A DNA stretch of 64,000 bases from Sinorhizobium medicae (lineage in GTDB: Bacteria > Pseudomonadota > Alphaproteobacteria > Rhizobiales > Rhizobiaceae), in assembly GCF_007827695.1 (NCBI RefSeq), contig NZ_VITA01000020.1, forward strand, positions 1 through 64,000, read 5' to 3'. Below the pieces are notes generated by a model. That model searched no databases. It was not told the origin of the DNA and saw only the letters and a program-made list of their open reading frames with translations. Position numbers and translations under genes: made by a program. Positions 1 through 8,614 of the stretch are shown in pieces (position 1 is the first letter of the stretch; each line of letters starts with the position of its first letter).

Positions 1-57
1 ACAAGCGGCCTGATGTGCCGTTCCCCGATACGTTTCTGCCTCCCAGGCACCTGCGAA

Positions 58-92
58 AGCGCCCGCATTGGCTCGATGCCAAAGCGGGCGCT
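58..92 (-). terminator. Strong hairpin downstream of the small ORF at 115-294
   Basis: AGCGCCCGC (58-66) pairs perfectly with GCGGGCGCT (84-92), and an inner TTGGC/GCCAA stem extends it to 14 bp with one symmetric A/A mismatch. It lies 23 nt beyond the stop of the minus-strand gene. Only a short T stretch follows on the minus strand, so termination is inferred from stem strength. Confidence 0.55.
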
Positions 93-114
93 AAGGTGCG
101 ATCTTGCAGTAAAC

Positions 115-294
115 TCAGCCGCGCTGAATAGCCTCCTCAAAGTGGGTCGGTGGCAGATCGAAGGCCTTTTGCGCTGTATCGAGTGCCTTTTGCACGTCAT
201 CCCAATCAACATGCTCCGGATCGTTCAGGTAGGCGTTGATTAGCTGGCAGCAGCTTTCGGCGGCAAGGGTCGGATCAGGTACGGAATCAAGCAT
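115..294 (-). CDS. Small acidic hypothetical protein (59 aa)
   Basis: A 59-codon ORF starting at ATG 294, preceded by AGAGGA eight bases upstream, which supports it as a real gene. The product begins MLDSVPDP, is rich in Asp/Glu, has a Cys-Cys pair near residue 15, and no membrane segment. It lies 68 nt after the stop of the ParB-like gene in the same direction and probably shares its transcript. A strong hairpin follows. I do not recognise the family. Small acidic ORFs behind ParB-like genes are common on rhizobial plasmids, but no function can be assigned. Confidence 0.6.
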   Translation of the reverse strand: MLDSVPDPTLAAESCCQLINAYLNDPEHVDWDDVQKALDTAQKAFDLPPTHFEEAIQRG

Positions 295-362
295 GGCTTG
301 TCCTCTGGAATAGGGGAGCCGGTCACGCTGGAGGACGTGACCGGCGGAAAGCAGCGGCGGGA

Positions 363-2291
363 TTATTCCGCTGCCATCGGGAACGAGTGTTCGTTCTTGT
401 CCTCTGAGGTTTCAGCCTCACCCTCTGCGTCGGGGTCAGACGCGATCCGAACGTGAGGCGGAAGCCAACCGCTGTCCTTGATGGACTTGGCGGCATACTC
501 CGCAGCCTCGCCCTTCTTCATGTTGCCGACACCAGCGGCGAAATCCTCGCCGCGCACCTCGGCAACAACGGCTTGAATGGTCGGCCTGTTGACGTGGCTG
601 AAATAGCTTTCCGCCGTGGTCTCAAACCAGTCATGCATGTCCACGTTCAATGCGCGGCCCATCTGGTCGGCATGGGCCAGCGCTTGGCTGCGACTGCTGA
701 ACTTCTTCTCAACCGCATTGACGGAATGGGCGGCGGCATAGGCCAGAAGCTGCAACAATTCGCTTTGTGATTGATCCATCAGCCATTCCCAAAGGTCAGC
801 AGGATCGCCGGGAAGCCGATGCCCATAGTTTTCCTCAAGGCTTCCCCACGCCTCAAGGGCCTTGTTCTCGGCGGGACGCTTCATCGAACCGTCCAGCACT
901 TCATGGGTGACAGAGATTTCAAGCGCGCTCTGGTGGCCGGGAATGCCCCATGCCGTACGGTACTGCACCTTGAGCAGCATTGCGTGGACGACCGCCACAA
1001 GCGCAATGTCGGGATTGTTCGCCAGCTCGACACGAAGTGCCGCCGTCTTCTGAGCGGTCAGGTCTTCAATCAATGCGGCTGAATGGGTCAGCCCCGTAGA
1101 TTTCGAAGCGCCGTCAGCCTCCTCGGTCGCCCCGCCTTGCTTCCCTTCCGTGGCCTCGGCCTTCTTCTTGTCCTCGTCGCGGACAAGGCCTCTCAGCACC
1201 GACAACTTGCCCCAATGGTCGATTGTGACGATTGCCCCTGCCATTGCGAGGTCTTCGCTGCGATAGGCTTCTTCGCGCTTCTGCAGGACGGCGATTTCCT
1301 GCTCGACGGCGGACAAGGCGGCCTCTGCACCTTCATCCTCCTGATCCGCATCGATCTGCGCCGCCAGTTCGTCATAACGCTCAGTCAGTGCGTCAAGCTT
1401 GGCTTGATCCTCGTCGCGGAGGTCCACGCGCTGCGGGTAAACCCGGGCCATCTGATAGATGTTGTCCGGCTGCTGAGCGCACCACTCGACCCATTTCCAG
1501 CCTTCGGCCTTCACAGCTTCCGCCTCGACCTCCAACTTCTCGGCAACCAGCTTTTCAAGCAAGCCGCTATCGCATGCAAAGCCTCCTCCCTGCTCGGCAA
1601 ACAGGTCGCAGCGCACTGGACCGCCAGCCGCCTCATAAACCTCTAACCCGCCGATCAGCGCGAGCCGCTTGTCGCTTGCGGGGACTTCATCCACGGCGAG
1701 ACGGCGCTTGATTGTGTTGGCGCTGCGATCCCATGAGGGGAGGGCATTCCACACCTCTTCCTGTCGAGCGTGATCGTCGGTGATGGTGAAGGCGGCAAGC
1801 TGCTCAAAGGTCATATCCTCGGCGCGGAACGCCGCGAACAAGACAGGGGAAACCTTCGCCAGCGCAAGACGGCGGTTGACGATGATTTCGGTTGTCCCGA
1901 ACCGGGCGGCGATGTCCTTGATTGACTTGCCCTCATCGAACAACGCTCTGAATGCCTCGAACTGGTCGGCGGGGTGCATGGCCTCCCGCATCACGTTCTC
2001 GGTCAGGCTTAGTTCCGTGGCGTCACCCGCCTCCCGGACAATGACATTCACAGCGTAGTCAGCCGTGATCTCGCCCCGTTCGGCCAGAAGATTGAGGGCT
2101 GCAAGGCGGCGACCGCCAGCGGTTACGAGGTATCTTCCCTTGGATGCCTTGCGCACCACAAGGTTTTGGATGACGCCATTGGCGAGGATCGAGGCCGACA
2201 GGCTGTCGATGCTCTCCTTGGTGTAAGTCTTGCGGACGTTCTTCGGGTCTGCGTCCAGCTTGTTCAATGCTATCGCGATGATGTTGCTCAT
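363..2291 (-). CDS. ParB/RepB/Spo0J-family protein (large plasmid ParB-like)
   Basis: A 642-aa protein with an N-terminal ParB-type domain: after MSNIIAIALNKLDADPKNVRKTY it has the expected segment for choosing effective positions and the GGRRLAAL box, then a helix-turn-helix region (KDIAARFGTTEIIVNRRLALAKVSP). The remaining roughly 450 residues include an acidic, coiled-coil-like stretch (about 270-340) and a C-terminal domain I cannot name. Classical ParB is about half this length, and there is no ParA neighbour, so a role in plasmid stability or regulation rather than canonical partition is possible. ATG 2291 is chosen because GGAGCAAGAG lies just upstream; an in-frame upstream extension lacks a ribosome site. 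Confidence 0.85.
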   Translation of the reverse strand: MSNIIAIALNKLDADPKNVRKTYTKESIDSLSASILANGVIQNLVVRKASKGRYLVTAGGRRLAALNLLAERGEITADYAVNVIVREAGDATELSLTENVMREAMHPADQFEAFRALFDEGKSIKDIAARFGTTEIIVNRRLALAKVSPVLFAAFRAEDMTFEQLAAFTITDDHARQEEVWNALPSWDRSANTIKRRLAVDEVPASDKRLALIGGLEVYEAAGGPVRCDLFAEQGGGFACDSGLLEKLVAEKLEVEAEAVKAEGWKWVEWCAQQPDNIYQMARVYPQRVDLRDEDQAKLDALTERYDELAAQIDADQEDEGAEAALSAVEQEIAVLQKREEAYRSEDLAMAGAIVTIDHWGKLSVLRGLVRDEDKKKAEATEGKQGGATEEADGASKSTGLTHSAALIEDLTAQKTAALRVELANNPDIALVAVVHAMLLKVQYRTAWGIPGHQSALEISVTHEVLDGSMKRPAENKALEAWGSLEENYGHRLPGDPADLWEWLMDQSQSELLQLLAYAAAHSVNAVEKKFSSRSQALAHADQMGRALNVDMHDWFETTAESYFSHVNRPTIQAVVAEVRGEDFAAGVGNMKKGEAAEYAAKSIKDSGWLPPHVRIASDPDAEGEAETSEDKNEHSFPMAAE

Positions 2292-2762
2292 GGTCTCTTG
2301 CTCCAGTTTTTCCCGTTTCCCTTGGGAGCAAGCCCCGCTAGTGGGCGAAGCCTCTGCCTTCGTTTTCGAAGGATGTGCCCCCACATCCGGCGGAACGAAG
2401 GGGGAGGGCGCAGCCCGCTCCCGTTAGGACGCGGATCGGGTCATGGGGCGGGAGGAAGGAAAAACGGAAGGTTTGCCGGCTTGACGGCGAAAGCCGTTTT
2501 TCCTGACGAGCGACAGCGCCTGCGCGCTTGCCCATTGGCGCGATCGGCGACCTATCGTAAGAGCGGTACAGAGTAGGATCGATGGGCGGCCGATCCCGGC
2601 CGCTCCTTGCGGATGCGAATCGGCGACGCCGGTTCTCCGTCTTCACCAGGTTATAAAACGATGGATCTGCCCGCTGCGCTCCGAGTGATGAGCGCTCCGC
2701 TCCTCGGGCAGCTCTCCATTTCAACTTGATTCAATGTGTCGATAGCGGCGGTTAGCCGCTCG
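2292..2762. other. Intergenic region upstream of the ParB-like gene
   Basis: About 470 bases without a supportable gene. It is very GC-rich with scattered short inverted repeats. It presumably carries the promoter for the ParB-like gene, but I could not identify -35/-10 boxes with confidence. The ORFs that cross it look like composition artefacts. Confidence 0.4.
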
Positions 2763-2962
2763 GCTCGGATCGATCGGCGCCAGTCCGAGACCCGAGAAGG
2801 ACAATGAAGAACATCGGAGCTTTCAGCATAGCGCCGCCCCTCCTTCAGGGGCGGGAAAGCGGGAATTCTCGACACGGTTTTGACGGAAGAAGGGAAGCCG
2901 CAGGAGGCTTAGCATAGCGCCGCGAAGCGGAAGCCGGGACCGACTTCCCCCGGCAAAACCGT
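2763..2962 (+). repeat. 200-bp direct repeat, copy 1
   Basis: Nearly identical to 12485-12683 in the same orientation, with roughly a dozen differences, most of them near the right end. It begins GCTCGGATCGATCGG and ends GGCAAAACCGT. It contains a terminator-like hairpin, CCGCCCCT (2834-2841) pairing with AGGGGCGG (2847-2854). No ORF is shared by both copies. The two copies bracket about 9.5 kb of cargo, so this may be a recombination target or a mobile non-coding element. Confidence 0.85.
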
Positions 2963-2971
2963 GCCTTGCCT

Positions 2972-3208
2972 CTACAGCCTGGGCGTTGCGTTCATGATGT
3001 AGTGGGCGATCTGAAACAGCTGTTCAACAGTCGCAGCCAGGTCAGCAGAGGCTTGCTGGATCTCTGGCGGTTGGGACGGATCGCCGGCGAGATCGCCAGC
3101 CTTGGCGATGATATCCTCGCAAGGATCTGTGATACTGTGAATGAGCTTCAGCAGCTCCTGGGCGGTTGCCTGATCCACCAGTGCCTGTCCTACGTCGTTT
3201 CCGGGCAC
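2972..3208 (-). CDS. Hypothetical small protein (78 aa)
   Basis: An ORF of 78 aa from a GTG at 3208 with a weak TAGGG upstream. The product is predicted helical (QALVDQATAQELLKLIHSI, then AATVEQLFQIAHYIMNA) with no signal peptide. It begins right after repeat copy 1 and is divergent from the ligase. The opposite strand also carries an ORF here, so the choice of strand rests on the more protein-like, amphipathic composition of this one. Family unknown. The frame stays open further upstream, so a 5' truncation is possible. Confidence 0.4.
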   Translation of the reverse strand: MPGNDVGQALVDQATAQELLKLIHSITDPCEDIIAKAGDLAGDPSQPPEIQQASADLAATVEQLFQIAHYIMNATPRL

Positions 3209-3288
3209 CGAAACCCTATGGAGCAAGCGGACGGAGGTCCAGAGGCTTCCTAAGCGGGTTGTTAAGCTGTCTCTGCTGAAATGGCGGA

Positions 3289-4344
3289 ATGGTAAAAGGA
3301 CCGCGAAAGCCGCCAAAACCGCTTCTGACGGAAGATAAGGCGCCGCTGCGAAGCGGACGCCTGAGACCTCGCGACCCTGAACAGCCGCGCCTCCTGTTCG
3401 ATCCCATGCCGGATCGCGTCGAACCTTGCCTAGCCGTCTTGAAGAACCGCCCGCGGAAGGGGCCTGAATGGTCCTACGATATCAAGTGGGACGGCTACCG
3501 GATTTCTGTCCACCGGGAGCTATCCAAGGTGAGGATCCTGACACGCGGCGGCTTTGACTGGACGGAAAGATTCCCGGCCATTGCGTCAGCGGCGGCCGCT
3601 CTTGGTCCGGCGACATTCATCCTCGATGGTGAAGCCGTCGTGCTCGACGAGATGGGGCGATCAGACTTCGGGCTGCTGCAGGGCTCGCTTGGGGGCCGGA
3701 CCGGAAAACAGCAGGCTGGAACCGCGCTCATGTTCGCGTTCGATCTCATGTACCTCGACGGGCATGATCTGCGTAAGCTGGAATTTGCTGCACGGCGGCA
3801 CATCCTGGAGGATCTGCTTGATGAGGCCACAGGGGCGATCCGCTTGTCCGAGGAAATCAACGAGGATCCCGAAAGGCTGATCGAACACGCTTGCGCGCTG
3901 GGCCTGGAAGGCATCATCGGCAAGCATCGTGATCGCCCCTACAGACCGGGCAAGACTGGCGACTGGATTAAGATCAAGTGCGTCCAGCGCGAAAGCTTTG
4001 CCATCCTCGGCTACGAACTGTCGTCAGCTATGCCAGATGGCTTTGGAAGCCTCCTTCTCGGAGCTCTCAGAGGAGGTGAGTATGTCTATGTCGGAAGTGT
4101 CGGAACTGGCTTTAAACATCAGCAAGCGCGAGCGTTGCGAAAGCAGCTCGACAAGCTGAAAACGAACAAGCCGGTGATCCGCTTCAAAGAGAACACCCGC
4201 ATTGCGACAGATCCAGGCCTGATCGCTGAAATCGACTTCCGGGGATGGACGTCCGACGGGAAACTGCGCCACGCCTCGTTCAAGGGACTTCGCGACCCTG
4301 AAGACGCAGCGGCAGTATATTCGCTCGATGTTGGAGACGCCTAA
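3289..4344 (+). CDS. ligD: ATP-dependent DNA ligase, LigD ligase-domain type
   Basis: A 351-aa ligase that seals nicks in DNA using ATP; the family acts in bacterial non-homologous end joining. The nucleotidyl-transferase motif KWDGYR is present with K66 as the predicted adenylated lysine. Further motifs are FILDGEAVVLDE (III), LMFAFDLMYLDG (IIIa), GLEGIIGKH (IV) and GDWIKIKC (V), followed by an OB-fold domain from about residue 230. Polymerase and phosphoesterase domains of full LigD are absent, and no Ku gene is in the window, so it is a stand-alone ligase. GGCGGA lies close to the ATG. Confidence 0.92.
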   Translation: MVKGPRKPPKPLLTEDKAPLRSGRLRPRDPEQPRLLFDPMPDRVEPCLAVLKNRPRKGPEWSYDIKWDGYRISVHRELSKVRILTRGGFDWTERFPAIASAAAALGPATFILDGEAVVLDEMGRSDFGLLQGSLGGRTGKQQAGTALMFAFDLMYLDGHDLRKLEFAARRHILEDLLDEATGAIRLSEEINEDPERLIEHACALGLEGIIGKHRDRPYRPGKTGDWIKIKCVQRESFAILGYELSSAMPDGFGSLLLGALRGGEYVYVGSVGTGFKHQQARALRKQLDKLKTNKPVIRFKENTRIATDPGLIAEIDFRGWTSDGKLRHASFKGLRDPEDAAAVYSLDVGDA

Positions 4345-4592
4345 CCGGCAAGATTGGGCGGGGGCATATTTCTTCTCAGAGTAACGAGAATCAGGTCTAG
4401 ATCCCGATTGGCATCCGCCGCCAGCATGAGGTTGTCCGCAACCTCTGTAATGGCGGAGAGGACTTCCGTCTCCTCCCAACCTCGGCGCACGGCATACTCT
4501 ACCAGGTCCTGCAAAACAGTCTCCACCGCCAACTGACAAGCGATGTAGCGGCTTTCGTCCTTTTCGGGTGGCGCATTTGGAAAGTCGGTCAT
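4341..4592 (-). CDS. Hypothetical protein (83 aa)
   Basis: An 83-aa soluble, mostly helical protein. It starts MTDFPNAPPEKDESRYIACQLAVE and contains VEYAVRRGWEETEVLSAITEVADNL. It overlaps the ligase stop region by 4 nt in convergent orientation. No cysteines in metal-binding patterns and no membrane helix. The composition resembles small conserved rhizobial plasmid proteins, but I do not recognise a named family. Confidence 0.6.
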   Translation of the reverse strand: MTDFPNAPPEKDESRYIACQLAVETVLQDLVEYAVRRGWEETEVLSAITEVADNLMLAADANRDLDLILVTLRRNMPPPNLAG

Positions 4593-4655
4593 GTTCCAGC
4601 AAATATGCTTCCTGCGGGCGCGTGCAAGGCCGCGGGTTCGGGATCACGACGGATA

Positions 4656-4684
4656 GGCCGCACCCTGCAGGGCAGGGTGCGGCC
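4656..4684 (-). terminator. 13-bp perfect hairpin
   Basis: GGCCGCACCCTGC (4656-4668), loop AGG, then GCAGGGTGCGGCC (4672-4684). It lies 6 nt past the stop of the small minus-strand gene at 4690-4887. There is no T run, but the stem is long enough to act as a terminator or 3' stabiliser. Confidence 0.6.
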
Positions 4685-4689
4685 GTACT

Positions 4690-4887
4690 TCACTGAGGCT
4701 TGTTGTCGTTTCCGGCCTTGCTGTTGAGCTCGACTTGATAGCTGAACTCGACCTTGGCGATGAGCGGAAGCATCACGGCGATGGAGAACCGAAGTTGGCC
4801 CTTGCGGGACAACTTCGCGATTTGCCGGTTGATGAACTGGCGAAGGCGACGGCCGGTTTTCTGGCAGAAGGTTACGAGCGTTTTCAT
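4690..4887 (-). CDS. Small basic hypothetical protein (65 aa)
   Basis: ATG 4887 follows AAGGAGG at a good distance, so this start is preferred over longer upstream alternatives. The 65-aa product begins MKTLVTFCQKTGRRLRQFINRQ, is basic in the first half, carries a short hydrophobic segment (FSIAVMLPLIAKVEF) and ends in a polar tail. A decayed inverted copy lies at 5046-5230. Function unknown; a small membrane-associated or peptide-like product is possible. Confidence 0.6.
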   Translation of the reverse strand: MKTLVTFCQKTGRRLRQFINRQIAKLSRKGQLRFSIAVMLPLIAKVEFSYQVELNSKAGNDNKPQ

Positions 4888-5045
4888 CAGAGGTTCCTCC
4901 TTAGTGGTTGTGCGTAATCGCGAAGCTCGAATACGGCTGGAACCGCCGAGTGCATCGCGCAGCGATCGCAACGGAGCGAAGCGGAGAGGAGAACCCTTTA
5001 GGGTTTCACGCCAAGGCGGGGCCTGACGTATCGTGCGCAGCATTA

Positions 5046-5230
5046 GATTACGTACGGCCACTAAGGAGCGGCCTGAAAACGCGGCCTTCGTAGCCCCTGC
5101 CGTCGTCTTTGCCTTCAACCGGCAAATCGTGATCCGGCCGCTAGGTCGGATCTCCATCGCCGTGATGCTGCAGCGGTGGTTGAGCTCGCGTCGACGCTCT
5201 AGCCGGAAGCGACAACAAGCCTCAGTGAGC
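5046..5230 (+). pseudogene. Decayed inverted copy of the 65-aa gene
   Basis: On the plus strand this stretch mirrors 4686-4915. It keeps the leader (GATTACG, CCACTAAGGAG), then AAAACGC, the FNRQI coding core (TTCAACCGGCAAATCGTGAT), the SIAVML core (CTCCATCGCCGTGATGCT) and the end (GCGACAACAAGCCTCAGTGAG). The start codon is lost: CCTCTGATGAAAACG in the intact copy is CCTGAAAACG here. The frame around the middle is scrambled. A GTG-started ORF spans it but lacks a ribosome site. Confidence 0.65.
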
Positions 5231-5343
5231 CGTCCCGCTTGCGGGGCGCTTCCGTCGTGAGGGGGAAGGGGAGTTTGAGGGGAGGGGCCGAGGGGCTCCC
5301 CTCATTGCGGTTGGGTGCCGCTCGATGCGGCGCTCAAGCGCTC

Positions 5344-6366
5344 CTAAACCTGGGCGGCCTCGCGCTTGCGCAACAGGAACCGCTTCAGGCTCCATCCGGC
5401 TCCCAAGATGTAGGGTGGCCGCCCAAGAGAGTAGTGCCCGCAATTCAGCCGCAGCACGCCCACTCTGGCTCCGGCATTCTGCAGCCGCCCTAGCAGGCGT
5501 TCTGACAGGTCCGGCAAAACAACCGTGTCCCTCGATGCTAGGACGACATGAAGTTCGAGGCTTGGCCGCGCCAGCCTGTCTGCATGGTTTTCAAGATTGA
5601 GTGGTGCCCACGCTCTTTGCAGCTGGGCAAGCGTAAGATGCGGCTCGAGGCTCTTCCGGATCGATCGGGTTGCGCGCCCGGTCCATACCATTTCGGCAAG
5701 GCTTCCTGCCGTGAGGAAGAGCGACGCCCGAGAAACGGCGGTCTCATGCGCCGCGACCAGTCCGGCTATCCAGGAACCCAGACTCATCCCGAGGACAGAA
5801 ACATCCCGATACCCCTCGCGCTTCAGCCAACGGATAAGCTTGCGCCCGTCCCATACAGCCTGTCTGACGGCCTGCACCGTTCGGCCGAGATTGGCGCTGA
5901 GCATGTAATCGGCATAGAGCGAGCCCGGGCGCTTGCGCTCCAAGTGGTAAGGCATGGCGATCTCGATGACCGTGATCCCTTGCCAGGAGAGGAACCCGGC
6001 AATCTGCCGGTTCCGACTTTCGGCGTTCCAGTGATGGAAGATCACCACCGCCTGATCGCGTTTTCCGCTCTCCGTGATCCTGGCCCACACGATGTTGTTT
6101 TCCGCGACATCCGTTGAGATGTCCGAAGGGAATTTCAGCCAGCCATCCCGCGGCTCGAAGGTTTGGTCGCTTGAATCAGGCGGATCAAAGAAACCCGGAT
6201 CAGCCGCGGCCGTTTCCGCGAGTACGCAAAACCCCTCTAGCGTTTCAGCCGCTCCCATGCCGGGGAATGCACGATCGGCGTCCAGAATGAGGTCCGTGGT
6301 CTTCTTGGCCTCCTCGCCGCGTTGGGCGCGGCCCTCGTCCCAACGATCGAGCCAGCTATGAAACAT
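5344..6366 (-). CDS. Alpha/beta hydrolase (ABHD18-like)
   Basis: A 340-aa protein with an alpha/beta hydrolase core: VVIFHHWNAESRNRQ near the oxyanion region, the nucleophile elbow GMSLGS, a late Asp in LASRDTVVLPD and the final His in NCGHYSLG. This completes a plausible Ser-Asp-His triad. The pattern recalls the ABHD18/DUF2048 group; the substrate is unknown. No signal peptide. ATG 6366 has GGAAGG upstream, and its first 11 nt overlap the end of the preceding membrane-protein gene, so the two are translationally coupled and probably cooperate. A longer upstream in-frame start would overlap by about 65 nt and is less likely. Confidence 0.75.
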   Translation of the reverse strand: MFHSWLDRWDEGRAQRGEEAKKTTDLILDADRAFPGMGAAETLEGFCVLAETAAADPGFFDPPDSSDQTFEPRDGWLKFPSDISTDVAENNIVWARITESGKRDQAVVIFHHWNAESRNRQIAGFLSWQGITVIEIAMPYHLERKRPGSLYADYMLSANLGRTVQAVRQAVWDGRKLIRWLKREGYRDVSVLGMSLGSWIAGLVAAHETAVSRASLFLTAGSLAEMVWTGRATRSIRKSLEPHLTLAQLQRAWAPLNLENHADRLARPSLELHVVLASRDTVVLPDLSERLLGRLQNAGARVGVLRLNCGHYSLGRPPYILGAGWSLKRFLLRKREAAQV

Positions 6367-7966
6367 GGCTGTCGCCTTCCATATCGCCGGCTCGCCAGCC
6401 GGCTCCAAACTCTGGATCAAATAGCCCGTATGTGGCGATCAATGCGGCGACCATCAGCAAGACTGAGAAGCCGTCAAAGGCATCGATCGTCAGATACGAG
6501 ATCAGGAGCAATCCAATCGCGGAAGACATCTTCCACAAGGGCGCTCGCAGACGTCTGTCACTGCCCAACCGGATTGCTCCATACAGGAAGACGCTGCAGG
6601 TCGATATTGCGACGAGGAGGCTGCTGTAGTGGGTTGGCATTCGATAGCTGAAGGTATGATCGCCGTCGTCGTAGTTGGCGAGGGCAGCCCACACGTCACG
6701 AACCATCCACGTTATGATGTCTGGGCCTTGTGAAGCGAGATAGGCGCTCTGCGCTTTCATGCAGATGGCGGCCAGGACGACGAGAACTGTGCATCGGAAC
6801 ACGCCCCGCATGATCCTCAGAGCGGCCTCACTGACCCCCGGCCCTGATCCCTGATCAGTCTGAAGCTTCGCTTGGCTGTCGAGCTTCCATAGATCATGGA
6901 TGATCGTATGCAGAATGATCAGGCCCGCGAAGAGCAGGTAGAAGGTGACGGACATATAGAGGTAGGCGAGGGCGGTGAATACGATGGCCGCCGGGGTCGA
7001 GATTCTGTCAGGCCGTATGATGCCAATCGTCCCCCAACTTGGGGCAAAATCCTGCGCCTGTTCTAACAGCGGGATCAGCTGCACCCCAATCCATTGAGCC
7101 AGGCCGGCAAACAAGATGCAGATCAGGAAAACGGCCCAATAGGTATGGGAGTTCGCCTGCAGGTTTTGAACCCAGACATTCCCGCTTTGAGGTCGATCGG
7201 CATGTGCCAGAAACCTTGGACGTGCATCATGTTTCCAGAAAACTAGAAGCTCGATGACTATGGCGAAGAACAGCGGCAGCAGCACCATGAAAAGGAAGGT
7301 CCAGTTCGGCGCCCACAGAAAGCCGACCTGTTTTTCGATACCGTCCTCGCGCATATAGGTGATGGTGTGGATCCCAAGGATATAGGACAGGAACCCAAGC
7401 GCGGACGAACCGGCAAAGACCGAAGACGGCAGATTCAAGTGTGATCCGTGAGAGAAAATCGCCTCGGTCCTGATCGCTAAACCAGATGGCCGCTCCGTCG
7501 ACATGGGTTGAAGATCCACCGAGACGACCGGCGTTAGCGGAATCTGGTTTGCGGCTGGCGCCGGCATGTCCGGCACTTGCGAAGTAGCTGCGCCGCCAGT
7601 CTTCTTGTTATCCCGTCGCTTGGCAGTCAGGCGGGCTTGCGCTGCACTAAGCTCCTTCATCCAATCATTCGTCGCTTCCTTGTCGCCGCAACCAAAGATG
7701 CGTGCGAGCCAGCGGATGTTGGTGGTGCTGATGCCCTTGTCGTTCTCCTGAAACCAGAGCTGGACCGTGCGGAGATCCACCCCGCCGCGATTGGAGTCGA
7801 TCTTTGAAATGGCATCCGCCAGCAGTTCCGGCGTCCAGGGACCTTGCGGAAAACCATCATCACCCAAGGGCCGACCAGCTCCTGCAGCGGCCATCTGCTT
7901 GAACAGCTCCTTGAAATCGCTTCCGTCGTTAGGCGGCGCGACAAAAATCTTACCGTTTTTTTCCAA
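6356..7966 (-). CDS. Polytopic membrane protein with N-terminal HTH-like domain
   Basis: A 536-aa protein. Residues about 40-110 (WTPELLADAISKI, then TVQLWFQENDKGISTTNIRWLARIFG) look like a DNA-binding or helix-turn-helix-type domain. A polar linker follows, then about eight hydrophobic segments from about residue 175 to the end, including WTFLFMVLLPLFFAIVIELL and YWAVFLICILFAGLAQWI. It is transcribed with the downstream hydrolase. From memory it resembles RcgA-type putative transporters of rhizobial conjugative plasmids, but I could not verify this. Transport or membrane-bound regulation are both possible. Confidence 0.6.
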   Translation of the reverse strand: MEKNGKIFVAPPNDGSDFKELFKQMAAAGAGRPLGDDGFPQGPWTPELLADAISKIDSNRGGVDLRTVQLWFQENDKGISTTNIRWLARIFGCGDKEATNDWMKELSAAQARLTAKRRDNKKTGGAATSQVPDMPAPAANQIPLTPVVSVDLQPMSTERPSGLAIRTEAIFSHGSHLNLPSSVFAGSSALGFLSYILGIHTITYMREDGIEKQVGFLWAPNWTFLFMVLLPLFFAIVIELLVFWKHDARPRFLAHADRPQSGNVWVQNLQANSHTYWAVFLICILFAGLAQWIGVQLIPLLEQAQDFAPSWGTIGIIRPDRISTPAAIVFTALAYLYMSVTFYLLFAGLIILHTIIHDLWKLDSQAKLQTDQGSGPGVSEAALRIMRGVFRCTVLVVLAAICMKAQSAYLASQGPDIITWMVRDVWAALANYDDGDHTFSYRMPTHYSSLLVAISTCSVFLYGAIRLGSDRRLRAPLWKMSSAIGLLLISYLTIDAFDGFSVLLMVAALIATYGLFDPEFGAGWRAGDMEGDSHVS

Positions 7967-8074
7967 TTACTTGCAGGCTCGGATTTCGTTTCGTTTCGCA
8001 TCCTATCGTGCGTTTCGTCAAGTTCAATGGTCTTAAAGCCCCTCCAATGCAACTTGATCGGTGAGGCATCCACC

Positions 8075-8431
8075 ATGCTACTGTCGTTATCCAGTTCGCG
8101 TTCGTCGCATCGGGCAACAGCCACTCTGCGCACAAGCTTCACCTCGGACGAGCTGTCGTCCAAGCAGGTTGGAACGGAAACCGCAGGTAGTGCGACTGGA
8201 GAAGGCCCCTCGCTTCGTGAGTTGATCGATCAGCACTCGGCAGCCGTTCAAGGGGGGAAAAAGGCGACGGCACGCCGCTTGGCAATCATCAATTACAAGC
8301 CAAAGGGAGAGGGAGAAGCCAACCTGAAGCTGACCTATCTCGCGGCCTATCTGATTGCGACAAAAAGCACGCTTTCCGCCAAGGAAATGAGTTCATTGCT
8401 GGCGGATCGCCCGGTTCGATCAACCTCCTGA
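8075..8431 (+). CDS. Hypothetical plasmid protein, paralogue of the one at 63189
   Basis: A 118-aa ORF from ATG 8075, with GGTGAGG upstream. The N-terminal third is Ser/Thr/Arg-rich and low-complexity. The C-terminal half (SLRELIDQHSAAVQGG, then LTYLAAYLIATKSTLSAKEMSSLL) aligns by eye with LSVKVERHRAVYLAAVNG and LLYVAGYLIASKRSLNPEEMELLL in the protein at 63189-63470. The two are therefore paralogues of one small rhizobial plasmid family. It is divergent from the membrane-protein gene; the 108-nt gap holds an AT-richer segment that could serve both promoters. Function unknown. Confidence 0.6.
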   Translation: MLLSLSSSRSSHRATATLRTSFTSDELSSKQVGTETAGSATGEGPSLRELIDQHSAAVQGGKKATARRLAIINYKPKGEGEANLKLTYLAAYLIATKSTLSAKEMSSLLADRPVRSTS

Positions 8432-8614
8432 GCGAGATGATCAAAGCGCCGCCAACGGCGGCAGCATGCCGGGCGAGAGGGGAGCCGAGGGGAGGGGCAT
8501 GGGCTCCCTTCGGGCGGACCGCAGCCCGCTCGATGCGGCCAGGTTCGCAACTGCCAAAATGGCTACGGGGCCAGTTCTTCCGAACCAGCCCCGCAACAAG
8601 GCATCCAACAACTG

